64,000 bases of DNA from an uncultured bacterium (GTDB taxonomy: Bacteria; Actinomycetota; Coriobacteriia; Coriobacteriales; Coriobacteriaceae). Every line of letters begins with the position of its first letter. Position 1 is the first letter of the stretch. This document shows positions 1 through 7,845 of this stretch, one piece after another. The notes beneath the pieces were generated by a model. The model did not search any database and was not told the DNA's origin. It was given only the letters and a program-made list of their open reading frames with translations. The position numbers and the translations under genes are program-made. The stretch lies in the NCBI GenBank assembly GCA_905214465.1, contig CAJMMD010000012.1:7882-71881 (forward strand), read 5' to 3'.

Positions 1-23
1 GCTTCTTTCGAATAGAATACGGC

Positions 24-70
24 AAAAGCAGGCATTCTTCGTATTGTACGGAGAACTGCCTGCTTTTTTC
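24..70. terminator. Strong bidirectional-looking terminator at the left edge
   Basis: Arms AAAAGCAGGCA (24-34) and TGCCTGCTTTT (57-67) pair perfectly, the loop pairs further, and a T run follows on the plus strand with an A run before the left arm. It probably ends a gene lying left of the window. Confidence 0.75.
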
Positions 71-498
71 TGTTTTTCCGTAGTTTCTGAAATCTGAAAA
101 ACCTTTCATGTCAGTCGTGTAAAACTTTAAAACCTCTTTTTGTCGAAATTGCACAAAGAAACCGGTTTTTTCCCACACGGGCCAATTTTATAAACATCCC
201 GTCCACAAGTTATCCACATAGTTAACCACCGAAAACATGCCTAAAAACAAGTTATACACCGAGTTATCCACATTATCCACGAAAAACGGTGTTGAAAGCA
301 TGTGTTTAAATCTTGCGAAATCAGAACGCGTGTTTTGGTCATAACAGAGAAAACCGTTATTTCGCCAAAAGATTTTATAAAGCACTTGACTTTTTAAGTG
401 TCAATCTCTGTTGGTTTTTGGCTTGAATTGTGTGAATTTTTCGTACAATTTAATATTACATTTTTCGTGTTCTTTTGCTGTTTTTACAATGGCTGCAA
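71..498. other. AT-rich non-coding stretch around the DnaA boxes
   Basis: I see no credible gene here. Apart from the DnaA-box cluster it holds a small inverted repeat (CACTT / AAGTG around 382-400) and generally AT-rich sequence. The composition contrasts sharply with the GC-rich cobalamin genes that follow. Confidence 0.5.
201..300. other. Cluster of DnaA-box sequences (origin-like)
   Basis: TTATCCACA occurs at 210-218 and 264-272, TTATCCACG at 273-281 and the near match TTATACACC at 252-260, all in the same orientation within about 70 bp. The flanks are AT-rich. TTATCCACA is the classical DnaA-binding box, so this could be part of a chromosomal, plasmid or element origin, or a DnaA titration or regulatory site. 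No dnaA, dnaN, rpmH or rep gene is in the window, so origin function is inference. Confidence 0.5.
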
Positions 499-555
499 AA
501 AGAAAATCTCCTGTTCGGAAAACGATTGTTTCGTTCCCAGACAGGAGATTTTGAT
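499..555 (-). terminator. Terminator of the ABC fragment / cobalamin operon
   Basis: The inverted arms AAATCTCCTGT and ACAGGAGATTT enclose a loop of about 24 bases. Read on the minus strand the hairpin is followed by TTTTCTTTTT. It lies just beyond the stop of the minus-strand ABC fragment and so would end the whole leftward operon. Confidence 0.8.
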
Positions 556-571
556 TGGATTTTTCTTTGTT

Positions 572-1336
572 TTACTCTGCCAGCTTTCCAAGCCGCTTTG
601 CTTCTGCCCTCAGCTCTTCGATCCGGCGGTTGCACATGCCCACCGGGACGCCGGTGTCGATGACACGTTCACAGCTCTTCATCAGCTCGCAGGCGCGGGC
701 AAATGCCTCGTCGCTGATCTCCTGGAACGGTGCTTCGGTTACCGTCTCCATCGCCAGAATGCGGGCGAGCTGGTAATCGATATCGTTCGTATACAGGACG
801 CCTGCCGCAAACGGGACATTTTCCTTCTGCAGTTTCCGGAACACCGGGATTCCCGTTCCGCCGCCTGCGAGGACAAAGACGCGCGGTGTTCCCTCCGGCC
901 GCGGCAGCTCGATGCTTCCGAAGCACGGGTCAAACGAACCATTGTCAATCTCGTATAGTTCGCGGATGATATCCTCGCGGAAAATTGTCTCCGGTGCGCC
1001 GAAATGGGAAATAGCATCGCCCTTGACGCAGATGATCTTATCTGAAATTTTCTGTGCCAGATCGATCTCATGCAGCGACATGATGACGGTGATGCCCTTC
1101 TCCTTTGCCATGCGGCGCAGAATCGCGAGCAGTTCCAGCTTGTGGCGGATATCGAGGAAAGAAGTTGGCTCGTCGAGGATGATGACCTCCGGCTCCTGAC
1201 AGATCGCACGCGCAAGAAGCACTCTCTGGCGCTGGCCGTCGCTGATGGCGTTGAAATCGCGGCCGCCGAGCTCTTCGGCGATGATCTCGAAGCTGCGCCG
1301 CTCGATGTCGCCGGGCGCCATCTCCTTGGAATCCAT
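572..1336 (-). pseudogene. 5'-truncated ABC transporter ATPase with extra C-terminal domain
   Basis: The 254-residue product starts in the middle of an iron/cobalamin-type ABC ATPase. It has the signature ISDGQRQ, Walker B (VIILDEPTS) and switch-region SLHE, but the Walker A P-loop and roughly the first 175 residues of the family are missing. It is then followed by the same C-terminal domain of about 110 residues seen in the intact ATPase at 21090-22406 (motif AGGGTGIPVF versus AGAGTGSAVF). It is therefore a remnant of a paralogue. Its ATG directly follows the cobO stop codon in the same frame and has a GGAG six bases upstream, so it may still be translated, but it cannot bind ATP normally. 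Codon use is less GC-rich than in cobO, so the junction at about 1336 is likely a recombination breakpoint or a mis-assembly. Confidence 0.75.
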
Positions 1337-1852
1337 CTAGTACTCCACTCCTTCCCTTGCACATATCCCCTGAGAGTAGGGGTGTTTCTCGCACCGCATC
1401 TCGGTTATGTAGTCGGCCTTCTCCACGATCTTGCGGGAAGGCGCGCGCCCGGTGAGCGCTACTTCGACGCCGCGCGCGGACATATCGAGCGCGCGGTCCA
1501 CGAGCGCCTCGTCGACAAGCCCCTTCGAAAGCGCGTCGAGCGCCTCGTCGAGCACGAGCAGCCCCTCCTGAGCGCCCTCGAACTCGGCGAGCGCGGAAGC
1601 GAGGTTCCCATCGTGCAGCGCGCACGTCGCGGCAAGTTCTTCCGACGTCATTGACCAGGTAAACTTGTCCGACACCTTCCCCGCGAACACGGGCACGCCT
1701 AAATGCTCGGCGAGCAGGCGCGCCTCCCCGCTTTCGCCGTCTTTCAGGAACTGCACGACGACGACGCGGCGGCCTGCGGCGAGCATGCGAAGGGCGAGGC
1801 CCATCGCCGCCGTGGTCTTACCTTTGCCGTCGCCATGATACACGTGGATCAT
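1337..1852 (-). CDS. cobO: Cob(I)yrinic acid a,c-diamide adenosyltransferase CobO
   Basis: ATP:corrinoid adenosyltransferase of the CobO/CobA (BtuR) family, which adds the 5'-deoxyadenosyl upper ligand to Co(I) corrinoids. The 171-residue length is close to the family norm. The P-loop GDGKGKTT (residues 7-14), the LVLDE Walker-B-like segment and the usual family ending in G(V/I)EY are all present, so the 3' end is natural even though it abuts the ABC remnant. The ATG at 1852 overlaps the cobQ stop by four bases (ATGA), implying translational coupling. Last biosynthetic gene of the leftward operon. Confidence 0.93.
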   Translation of the reverse strand: MIHVYHGDGKGKTTAAMGLALRMLAAGRRVVVVQFLKDGESGEARLLAEHLGVPVFAGKVSDKFTWSMTSEELAATCALHDGNLASALAEFEGAQEGLLVLDEALDALSKGLVDEALVDRALDMSARGVEVALTGRAPSRKIVEKADYITEMRCEKHPYSQGICAREGVEY

Positions 1853-3348
1853 ACGCCCTCCTCGATAATGCGGTAGACATACTCCATGTCGAGCGCCCCG
1901 CGCACGACATCGGCCAGGCGGTCGAACTCGCGCGCACGGTGATCGGCCGCGGACGCCGCGCCCGCAGCACCCACGACGCTCTCGGGCAGGCCGCGCATGC
2001 GCGCGAGCGAGCGCGCGAGGGCGAGCGCCACCCCCGGTTCGTCGAACAGGCCGTGGAGATAGGTTCCAAACACGTTTCCGCAGGCCGCGCCTTCTGGTTT
2101 GCCGCCAATCGTGCCTGCAGGGGCGCAGGAGACGGTCGTTTCGCCGTCGTGAATCTCGTACCCGCGCGCCGTCATGCCGTTCCACACCGAGAACGCGCCT
2201 TGGGCGCCCGTGATGCGCAGCTCCGACTGGGCGAGACGCTTTTCCTCCTTGAACACCGTACTTGCAGGGATGAGCCCGAGCCCGCGCGCGGTGCCAGCGC
2301 CTTCCCTGCCGTGCGGGTCGGAAAGCTCGTCTCCCAAAAGCTGGTAGCCTCCGCATATGCCGAGCACCGGCGTGCCCGCGCCCGAAAGCGCGCGTACACA
2401 GGCTCCGATGCCGCTAGCCGCAAGCCAACGCGCGTCGTCGAGCGTGGTCTTCGAGCCGGGGAGCACCACAAGGTCGGGTCGGCCCAGATCGGTCGTCGAG
2501 GAAACGTAGCGCACGCCCATGCCCGGCACGCGCGAAAGCGGGTCGAAGTCGGTGAAGTTCGACAGATGCGGAAGGCGCACGATGGCGACATCGATGACGC
2601 CGCGCGCCTCGCGGGCAGATAGGCGCGGCGCGAGCGAGTCCTCGTCGTCCAGGTCGAGCGTAAGATACGGCACGACCCCCACGACGGGAACCCCGCACAT
2701 CTTCTCGAGCGGGGCCAAACCCGGGCGCAGGATTTCCACATCGCCGCGGAACTTGTTCACCACAAGCCCCCGCAAAAGCGCGCGATCCTCGGGCGCAAAG
2801 AGCGTGACCGTACCGTAGAGCTGGGCAAACACCCCGCCTGGGTCGATGTCGCCCACGAGCAGCACGGGGGAGGACACGGCGCGCGCGAGCCCCATGTTGA
2901 CGATGTCGTTTTCGGAAAGGTTGATTTCGGCGGGGCTGCCGGCGCCCTCGATGACGATGACGTCGTTTTCCTCCGCGAGCGAATCGAACGCCTCCAAAAT
3001 CTGCGGCATGAGCGCCTTCTTTCGCGCGAAGTAGTCCCTCGCAGCGAAGGCTCCCTTCGCCTTGCCGGCCACGATGAGCTGGCTTCGGTGGTCGCTTTCG
3101 GGCTTGAGAAGGATAGGGTTCATGCGCACGTCGGGCGCGATACCGCACGCCTCGGCCTGCATGATCTGGGCGCGCCCCATCTCGAGCCCGTCGGCCGTGA
3201 CACCGCTGTTGAGCGCCATGTTCTGGCTCTTGAAGGGAGTCACGCGCAGGCCGTCCTGCGAAAGCACACGGCACAGCCCCGCCGCAAGCAGGCTCTTCCC
3301 CGCGTTCGACATGGTGCCCTGGATCATGATGGGCTTCGCCCTACCCAC
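1849..3348 (-). CDS. cobQ: Cobyric acid synthase CobQ/CbiP
   Basis: Glutamine-dependent amidation of adenosylcobyrinic a,c-diamide to cobyric acid. The N-terminal synthetase half has the P-loop-like QGTMSNAGKS (residues 10-19). The C-terminal class-I glutaminase domain has the nucleophile in GICGGYQLLG (Cys332) and the His in YLHGLF (His432). The chosen GTG start at 3348 gives 499 residues and the canonical N-terminus GRAKPIMIQGT. It overlaps the upstream cobD stop by eight bases. Upstream in-frame ATGs would add an Arg-rich leader not typical of the family. Confidence 0.93.
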   Translation of the reverse strand: MGRAKPIMIQGTMSNAGKSLLAAGLCRVLSQDGLRVTPFKSQNMALNSGVTADGLEMGRAQIMQAEACGIAPDVRMNPILLKPESDHRSQLIVAGKAKGAFAARDYFARKKALMPQILEAFDSLAEENDVIVIEGAGSPAEINLSENDIVNMGLARAVSSPVLLVGDIDPGGVFAQLYGTVTLFAPEDRALLRGLVVNKFRGDVEILRPGLAPLEKMCGVPVVGVVPYLTLDLDDEDSLAPRLSAREARGVIDVAIVRLPHLSNFTDFDPLSRVPGMGVRYVSSTTDLGRPDLVVLPGSKTTLDDARWLAASGIGACVRALSGAGTPVLGICGGYQLLGDELSDPHGREGAGTARGLGLIPASTVFKEEKRLAQSELRITGAQGAFSVWNGMTARGYEIHDGETTVSCAPAGTIGGKPEGAACGNVFGTYLHGLFDEPGVALALARSLARMRGLPESVVGAAGAASAADHRAREFDRLADVVRGALDMEYVYRIIEEGV

Positions 3349-4564
3349 GGGTATCGACCTCCTTCGCCGAGCCTCGGCCATCCGCGCCCGCCATAGCGCC
3401 GCTGCAAGAAGCGCCGCCCCGTTCGTCGGGTTCGCCTTCGCCCGATGCACCTTCCGCCCGAAGCGCGCGGCTGAACGCCATCGCAAGCCGGGCATTCTCC
3501 TTGCGCGTGCGCACCGCGACGCGGCACCAGAAACGGGACAGTACCGAAAACGAGTCGCACGTGCGGACCAAAACCCCCTGTTTATACAGGCGCTCGGGGA
3601 TGTCTTTCGCCGGCGTGCGGACTAAAAGGAAGTTCGCATCCGATGGCACGACGGAAAGCCCGAGAGAGGAGAGCTCGTGGGAAAGCCACGCTCGCTCGCC
3701 CGCCAATACATCGCGCGTGCGCGAGACGTATTCGACGTCTTCCAGGGCGGCGATGCCCGCGGCCTCGGCGACCGAGGAGACGGGCCACGCCTGCCCCGCC
3801 CGGCAAATCCCCTCGATGAGTTGGGCGTTTCCGCTGATCAGATATCCCAACCGCAACCCCGCCATTCCGTAGAGCTTGGTGAACGCGGAGAGCACGGCCA
3901 CATGGCGCGAACACGCGGCGCGTGCGGCCACGCTCCTTTCGCGGGCGTCGGGCGCAAATCCGAGGAAGCACTCGTCCACGATGAGCAGCGCGCCCACCTG
4001 CTCGCAGCGGCAAGCCGCGGCATCGATCACGCTGGGGTCGACGAGTCGCCCCGTCGGGTTGTTCGGATTGCAGAGGTACGCAACGTCTCCCGGCCCCTCG
4101 ATCGCGCGGGCAAAGGAGGCGGGCACGTCGAAGTCGTCCGCTTCGGAGAGCGGGAACTCCTGCACGCATGCGCCGTAGTACGATGCCGCCTCCGCATATT
4201 CAGAGAACGTCGGCGCGCACACGACGATGCGTTTCGGGCGCACCGCCGCGGCGAGCCGCCAGATGATGTCGGACGCGCCCGCGCCACAGACGATAGTATC
4301 TTCGGGAATGCCCTGGGCGCGCGCTAGGGCGCGAACGAGGGCGAGGCTTTCCCTATCGGGGTAGGCGTCGATTCGAGAAAGCGCCTTGCAAGCTGCGGCG
4401 ACGGCGCGCGGCGAGGGGCCTGCCGGATTCACGTTCACCGAGAAGTCAATGAGGTCGGAGGCGCCCCCTTCGCAAGCGATGCCGAGCGATCGCGTGCTAC
4501 CCCCATGCGCACGGGCACGCAGGATTCCCCCAGCAGCCCGGGGCGCGACGTGGTCTTCCCTCAT
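3341..4564 (-). CDS. cobD: L-threonine-O-3-phosphate decarboxylase CobD (PLP fold type I)
   Basis: Histidinol-phosphate-aminotransferase-like PLP enzyme predicted to make (R)-1-aminopropan-2-ol phosphate for the nucleotide loop. Visible are NPNNPTG, the VDECF aspartate and the PLP lysine in SAFTKLYG (Lys230). At 407 residues it is longer than usual; the last 45 or so residues are a low-complexity Gly/Ser/Glu-rich tail. The start ATG at 4564 overlaps the cbiB stop (ATGA). Context (cbiB on one side, cobQ on the other) favours CobD over HisC, although the fold alone cannot separate them. Confidence 0.85.
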   Translation of the reverse strand: MREDHVAPRAAGGILRARAHGGSTRSLGIACEGGASDLIDFSVNVNPAGPSPRAVAAACKALSRIDAYPDRESLALVRALARAQGIPEDTIVCGAGASDIIWRLAAAVRPKRIVVCAPTFSEYAEAASYYGACVQEFPLSEADDFDVPASFARAIEGPGDVAYLCNPNNPTGRLVDPSVIDAAACRCEQVGALLIVDECFLGFAPDARERSVAARAACSRHVAVLSAFTKLYGMAGLRLGYLISGNAQLIEGICRAGQAWPVSSVAEAAGIAALEDVEYVSRTRDVLAGERAWLSHELSSLGLSVVPSDANFLLVRTPAKDIPERLYKQGVLVRTCDSFSVLSRFWCRVAVRTRKENARLAMAFSRALRAEGASGEGEPDERGGASCSGAMAGADGRGSAKEVDTRG

Positions 4565-5535
4565 GCCATCGCCCCCACGGCGAGCACGACCGCCGCGCGC
4601 GCGGCACCGAAGACGACGAGCGCGCATACGGACGCGGCGAGCATGAGCCTTGTCGCCCGGGCGATGTCGCCCCACTCGATCTCACGGGACGCGTCGCCTA
4701 TCGTCGGTTTCTCAACGAGCTTGCCGAAATACACCGCGGGTCCTGCCAGGCGCAGCCCGAACGCGCCCGCGCACGCTGACTCGGTCTGCGCCGCGTTCGG
4801 ACTCGCATGGCGACGCCTGTCGCGGCGCCAGATGCGCGCCGCCCCGCTGGCGTCGAGCCCGACGATCGGGCATACGGCGATCATGAGCAGAGCCGATAAG
4901 CGCGAGGGAATCCAGTTCGCCGCATCGTCGAGACGCGCCGAGGCGCAGCCGAAGTCGATGTAGCGCTCGTTTTTGTAGCCCACCATGCTGTCGAGCGTAT
5001 TCACCGCCTTGTACGCCATGCCCAAGGGCGCACCCCCGATCATAAGGTAGAAAAGCGGCGCGATGACGCCGTCACTCGCGTTCTCCGCCACCGTTTCCAC
5101 AGCGGCGCGCGCGACGCCCTGCTCGTCGAGAACAGACGTGTCGCGTCCCACGATGAGCCCGACGGCTTCGCGCGCCGCGACAAGGCCGCCCTTCGAGAAC
5201 GCGCGGGCCACGGCCAGGCTCTGGCGGCGCAGCTCGCATGCCGCGAGAATCTGATAGCTCGCCCATGCCTCGGCAACGAAGCGCAAGCCGGAGTGAACCA
5301 TGCCGCAAAGATGCAGGATTCCCCAGGTCAAAAGCCCACACGCAAGCGGAAGCGCCACGGCGAGCACAAGCCCTGCGGCGCGCGTGCCCGCGGACGTTTG
5401 CGGGAATGCGCCCCGCAGGCGGCCTTCGGCCCACGTGATCGCGCGCCCCATGGCGACAACGGGATGGGGAAGCCAGCGCGGGTCGCCGAAGGCAAGGTCG
5501 GCCGCGAACCCGGCGGCGACGGCAAGAATCGTCAT
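4561..5535 (-). CDS. cbiB: Adenosylcobinamide-phosphate synthase CbiB
   Basis: Polytopic membrane protein that joins the aminopropanol arm to adenosylcobyric acid. The 324-residue product has the family features: N-terminal FGDP..PHPV, the central segment NASDG...IAPLFY and a following NTLDSM..YKN motif. The ATG at 5535 shares one base with the stop of the upstream fusion gene. Sitting next to cobD, it supplies the enzyme that uses the CobD product. Confidence 0.92.
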   Translation of the reverse strand: MTILAVAAGFAADLAFGDPRWLPHPVVAMGRAITWAEGRLRGAFPQTSAGTRAAGLVLAVALPLACGLLTWGILHLCGMVHSGLRFVAEAWASYQILAACELRRQSLAVARAFSKGGLVAAREAVGLIVGRDTSVLDEQGVARAAVETVAENASDGVIAPLFYLMIGGAPLGMAYKAVNTLDSMVGYKNERYIDFGCASARLDDAANWIPSRLSALLMIAVCPIVGLDASGAARIWRRDRRRHASPNAAQTESACAGAFGLRLAGPAVYFGKLVEKPTIGDASREIEWGDIARATRLMLAASVCALVVFGAARAAVVLAVGAMA

Positions 5536-6536
5536 CACCGGGCATCGCCCCCCGAAGCGGGGCGAACGTCGCGAAGGCAGCGCCCATCCCAGGTAGCGGC
5601 CCATGCGCCGCCCGGCTCGGTATGCACGTCGAAGTATCCAATTTTCGGGACAGCTAGCTCGGAGAGCAGCGCTTTCACGGTACCCGCGTGAACGACGAAG
5701 ACGGCGCGCCCACTCCCCTGGACGCGCTCCGATTCGCACGCCTCCCGAAACGCCGCGACGACGCGGCGGGTGAAATCGCTCTTGCCCTCGCCATGCGGGC
5801 AGCGCGTCTCGCACCAGGAGTCTACCCAGGCGCGGTAGCGCGCATCCTCTTTAAGCTCGGCGGCGCTTCGCCCCTCGAAGTCGCCGAAATCCATCTCGCG
5901 CAGACCGGGGCACGCCATAAACTCCGCGTTCGGGAAGAGGATGCGCGCCGTCTGGTCGGTGCGGGCCATGCCGCTCGTGATAACACGGAACACGTCACGA
6001 TAGCACGCGAGGTCGCGCAAAGCGCGCTCGCCCGCGCTCGACAGGGGCTCGTCGGTGCCCGCCCCGCTGTAGCGATGGTCTTCCGTGCCCGCCGTGGCAC
6101 CATGGCGCACGAAGACGACTTCCAAAGGCGCGCCCGCGCCCTGCGTCCCTCGAGGCGCATCGGCAAGGTTTCCTTTGATGACCTGGGGTATCCCGCACGT
6201 CATGCGCACGACGACGTCGGCGCGCGCAGCGAGCGCGCATCCCAGGCGACCCGCGCGCTCGCGCCATTGGGCGTCTTCCGCACGCATAGGGACGACCCCC
6301 GAGCCGACCAAGGACAGAATCACTACGTCGAAGCCGATCAGCCGCTCGAGCGCCCGGTCAGTGTCGAGCGCGCGTACGAGTTCCTCAGCACGGTAAGCGA
6401 CACGGCCGGCAAAAGCCGCGGGCACGCCGCCCTCCGCAAACTGCGCCGCGTCGACGAAATCGTCCGCCGCGAACCCGAGCTTTTCGCGCACGAAGGTCCT
6501 CTTCCCCGAATGCGCGCCACCTACCACGAGCATCAT
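5535..6536 (-). CDS. Fusion of degenerate CobU-like domain and CobC-type alpha-ribazole phosphatase
   Basis: The 333-residue protein has two parts. Residues 1-125 resemble adenosylcobinamide kinase CobU: a P-loop variant GGAHSGKR near the N-terminus and a CobU-like ending (AGRLGCALAARADVVV..GIPQVIKG). The central HR..R segment that carries the guanylylated histidine of CobU is absent. Residues 140-333 are a histidine phosphatase with FVRHG, the glutamate in LREMDFGDFEG and VVHAGT, matching the CobC phosphatase that dephosphorylates alpha-ribazole phosphate or the cobamide phosphate. An intact CobU is two genes upstream, so the phosphatase half probably provides the main function. The ATG at 6536 overlaps the cobS stop by four bases. 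Confidence 0.85.
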   Translation of the reverse strand: MMLVVGGAHSGKRTFVREKLGFAADDFVDAAQFAEGGVPAAFAGRVAYRAEELVRALDTDRALERLIGFDVVILSLVGSGVVPMRAEDAQWRERAGRLGCALAARADVVVRMTCGIPQVIKGNLADAPRGTQGAGAPLEVVFVRHGATAGTEDHRYSGAGTDEPLSSAGERALRDLACYRDVFRVITSGMARTDQTARILFPNAEFMACPGLREMDFGDFEGRSAAELKEDARYRAWVDSWCETRCPHGEGKSDFTRRVVAAFREACESERVQGSGRAVFVVHAGTVKALLSELAVPKIGYFDVHTEPGGAWAATWDGRCLRDVRPASGGDAR

Positions 6537-7300
6537 AGGAGCATGCCCCCCGCCACCAGCATGGCAAGCATCGCGAGCTCGGCCCATTGCAGAAACCATC
6601 CGGCCAAATCCCCCGTCACCCCGCCGAAGCGGGACAGGGCAACATGGCGGTACCACGCGAGCGCCAAAAGCCCCGCCACCGCCATAAGGGCGCCGACGGC
6701 CTGAGCGCACGCGACCATCCCTGCAGCCGAAGCCGCAGCGAAAGCGCAAAGCGGCACGACGATCGCCGCGCGCTTCTTCGCAGGCGAGAGCCCCGCGGCC
6801 ATGCCGTCCGCCCGCGCGGCAGGCCAGCATTCAACGGCGAGCCCCGAAAGCGAGCGGGAGAACACGAGCGAGCACAGAAGCGCGAGGAACGCCCCCGCCG
6901 TAAGCGACAGCGCGGTGAAAAGGGAAAACTGCAGAATAAGGTACACAACAACACCGATGACCCCGAAGGCGCCCGCCCGCGGGTCGTGCATGATCTCGAG
7001 CTTTCGCTCGCGCGGGGCCCAACTTGCAAGCGCATCGGAGGTGTCGCAGAGCCCGTCTAGGTGGATGCCTCCCGTCACCGCCACAGGCAGCGCCACGAGC
7101 ACGGCCGCGACGATGGTCGCGGGCACGCCGAGCAGGTTCGCCACGTACCCCCACGCCGTCATGAGGAAGCCTTCCGCAAGGCCCACCAGGGGAAACGCGG
7201 CAAGCGCATGGGTTGACCCGAAATCGGTCCAGGCCGATTTCGGAACGGGGATACGCGAGAACGTTCCGAACGCCGCGCCGATTGCCTCTACTATCTTCAC
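6533..7300 (-). CDS. cobS: Adenosylcobinamide-GDP ribazoletransferase CobS
   Basis: Membrane-embedded cobalamin synthase joining adenosylcobinamide-GDP to alpha-ribazole(-phosphate). The 255-residue product shows the diagnostic GGIHLDGLCDTSDAL segment and several hydrophobic helices. A GTG start at 7300 overlaps the cobU stop as GTGA and gives the expected N-terminus; longer upstream in-frame starts would add an Arg-rich stretch. With cobU, cobT and the phosphatase, it completes the nucleotide-loop assembly branch. Confidence 0.92.
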   Translation of the reverse strand: MKIVEAIGAAFGTFSRIPVPKSAWTDFGSTHALAAFPLVGLAEGFLMTAWGYVANLLGVPATIVAAVLVALPVAVTGGIHLDGLCDTSDALASWAPRERKLEIMHDPRAGAFGVIGVVVYLILQFSLFTALSLTAGAFLALLCSLVFSRSLSGLAVECWPAARADGMAAGLSPAKKRAAIVVPLCAFAAASAAGMVACAQAVGALMAVAGLLALAWYRHVALSRFGGVTGDLAGWFLQWAELAMLAMLVAGGMLL

Positions 7301-7845
7301 CTTGTAGGTCCTTCGCCTTTCATCCACACGGGAATCCCGCATACCACTTCGACTGCGCGGTCGGCCAGCGCCGCCACACCCGCGTTCACGCGCGCGAGCG
7401 CGCGCCTCCATGCCTCGGTCCCTTCATCGTAGCGCATCCCATCGGCGAACACGTCGACGGTGACCACCACCGTATACGCAGCGGCCTGAGCGAGCCGTTC
7501 AATGCCTCCGAGCACCTCGCGCGCCGCAGCGTCGGGGTCACGCGGGGACAAGCCGCCTTCCGCGAAGAGCTCGTTCGCAACCAGGTTGCCCACGTCCTCC
7601 AAAAGAAGCGTGCAGCCGCGCGGAAGCCCGGGCACTGCGGCGCCCACGTCACGCGTGCACTCGAGGGTAGAAAACCCCTTGCCCTCGCGCAGCGCCCGAT
7701 GGCGCGTGATGCGGCGGGCGCCCTCTTCCCCGAAGGGCTCCATCGTTGCCAGGTACACGCGGGGGCCGTCGTGCCCGAGGCACAGGGACTCGGCGTAGGC
7801 GCTCTTGCCGCTCGCGGCGGCGCCGATGACGAGTGTCACCGTCAT
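7297..7845 (-). CDS. cobU: Adenosylcobinamide kinase / guanylyltransferase CobU
   Basis: Phosphorylates adenosylcobinamide and transfers GMP to form adenosylcobinamide-GDP. The 182 residues match CobU. The P-loop is GAAASGKS and the segment ARRITRHRALRE includes the histidine that becomes guanylylated, followed by the usual F.TLE. Its C-terminus CGIPVWMKG parallels the end of the CobU-like half of the fusion gene two genes downstream. The ATG at 7845 overlaps the cobT stop (ATGA). Confidence 0.92.
   Translation of the reverse strand: MTVTLVIGAAASGKSAYAESLCLGHDGPRVYLATMEPFGEEGARRITRHRALREGKGFSTLECTRDVGAAVPGLPRGCTLLLEDVGNLVANELFAEGGLSPRDPDAAAREVLGGIERLAQAAAYTVVVTVDVFADGMRYDEGTEAWRRALARVNAGVAALADRAVEVVCGIPVWMKGEGPTR

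Noticed and set aside
188..385. 65-residue minus-strand frame
   Set aside because: Lies across the DnaA-box cluster, no ribosome binding site, no family pattern.
3341..4564. Histidinol-phosphate aminotransferase HisC
   Set aside because: The fold is the same, but the gene lies between cbiB and cobQ, which makes the threonine-phosphate decarboxylase CobD far more likely.
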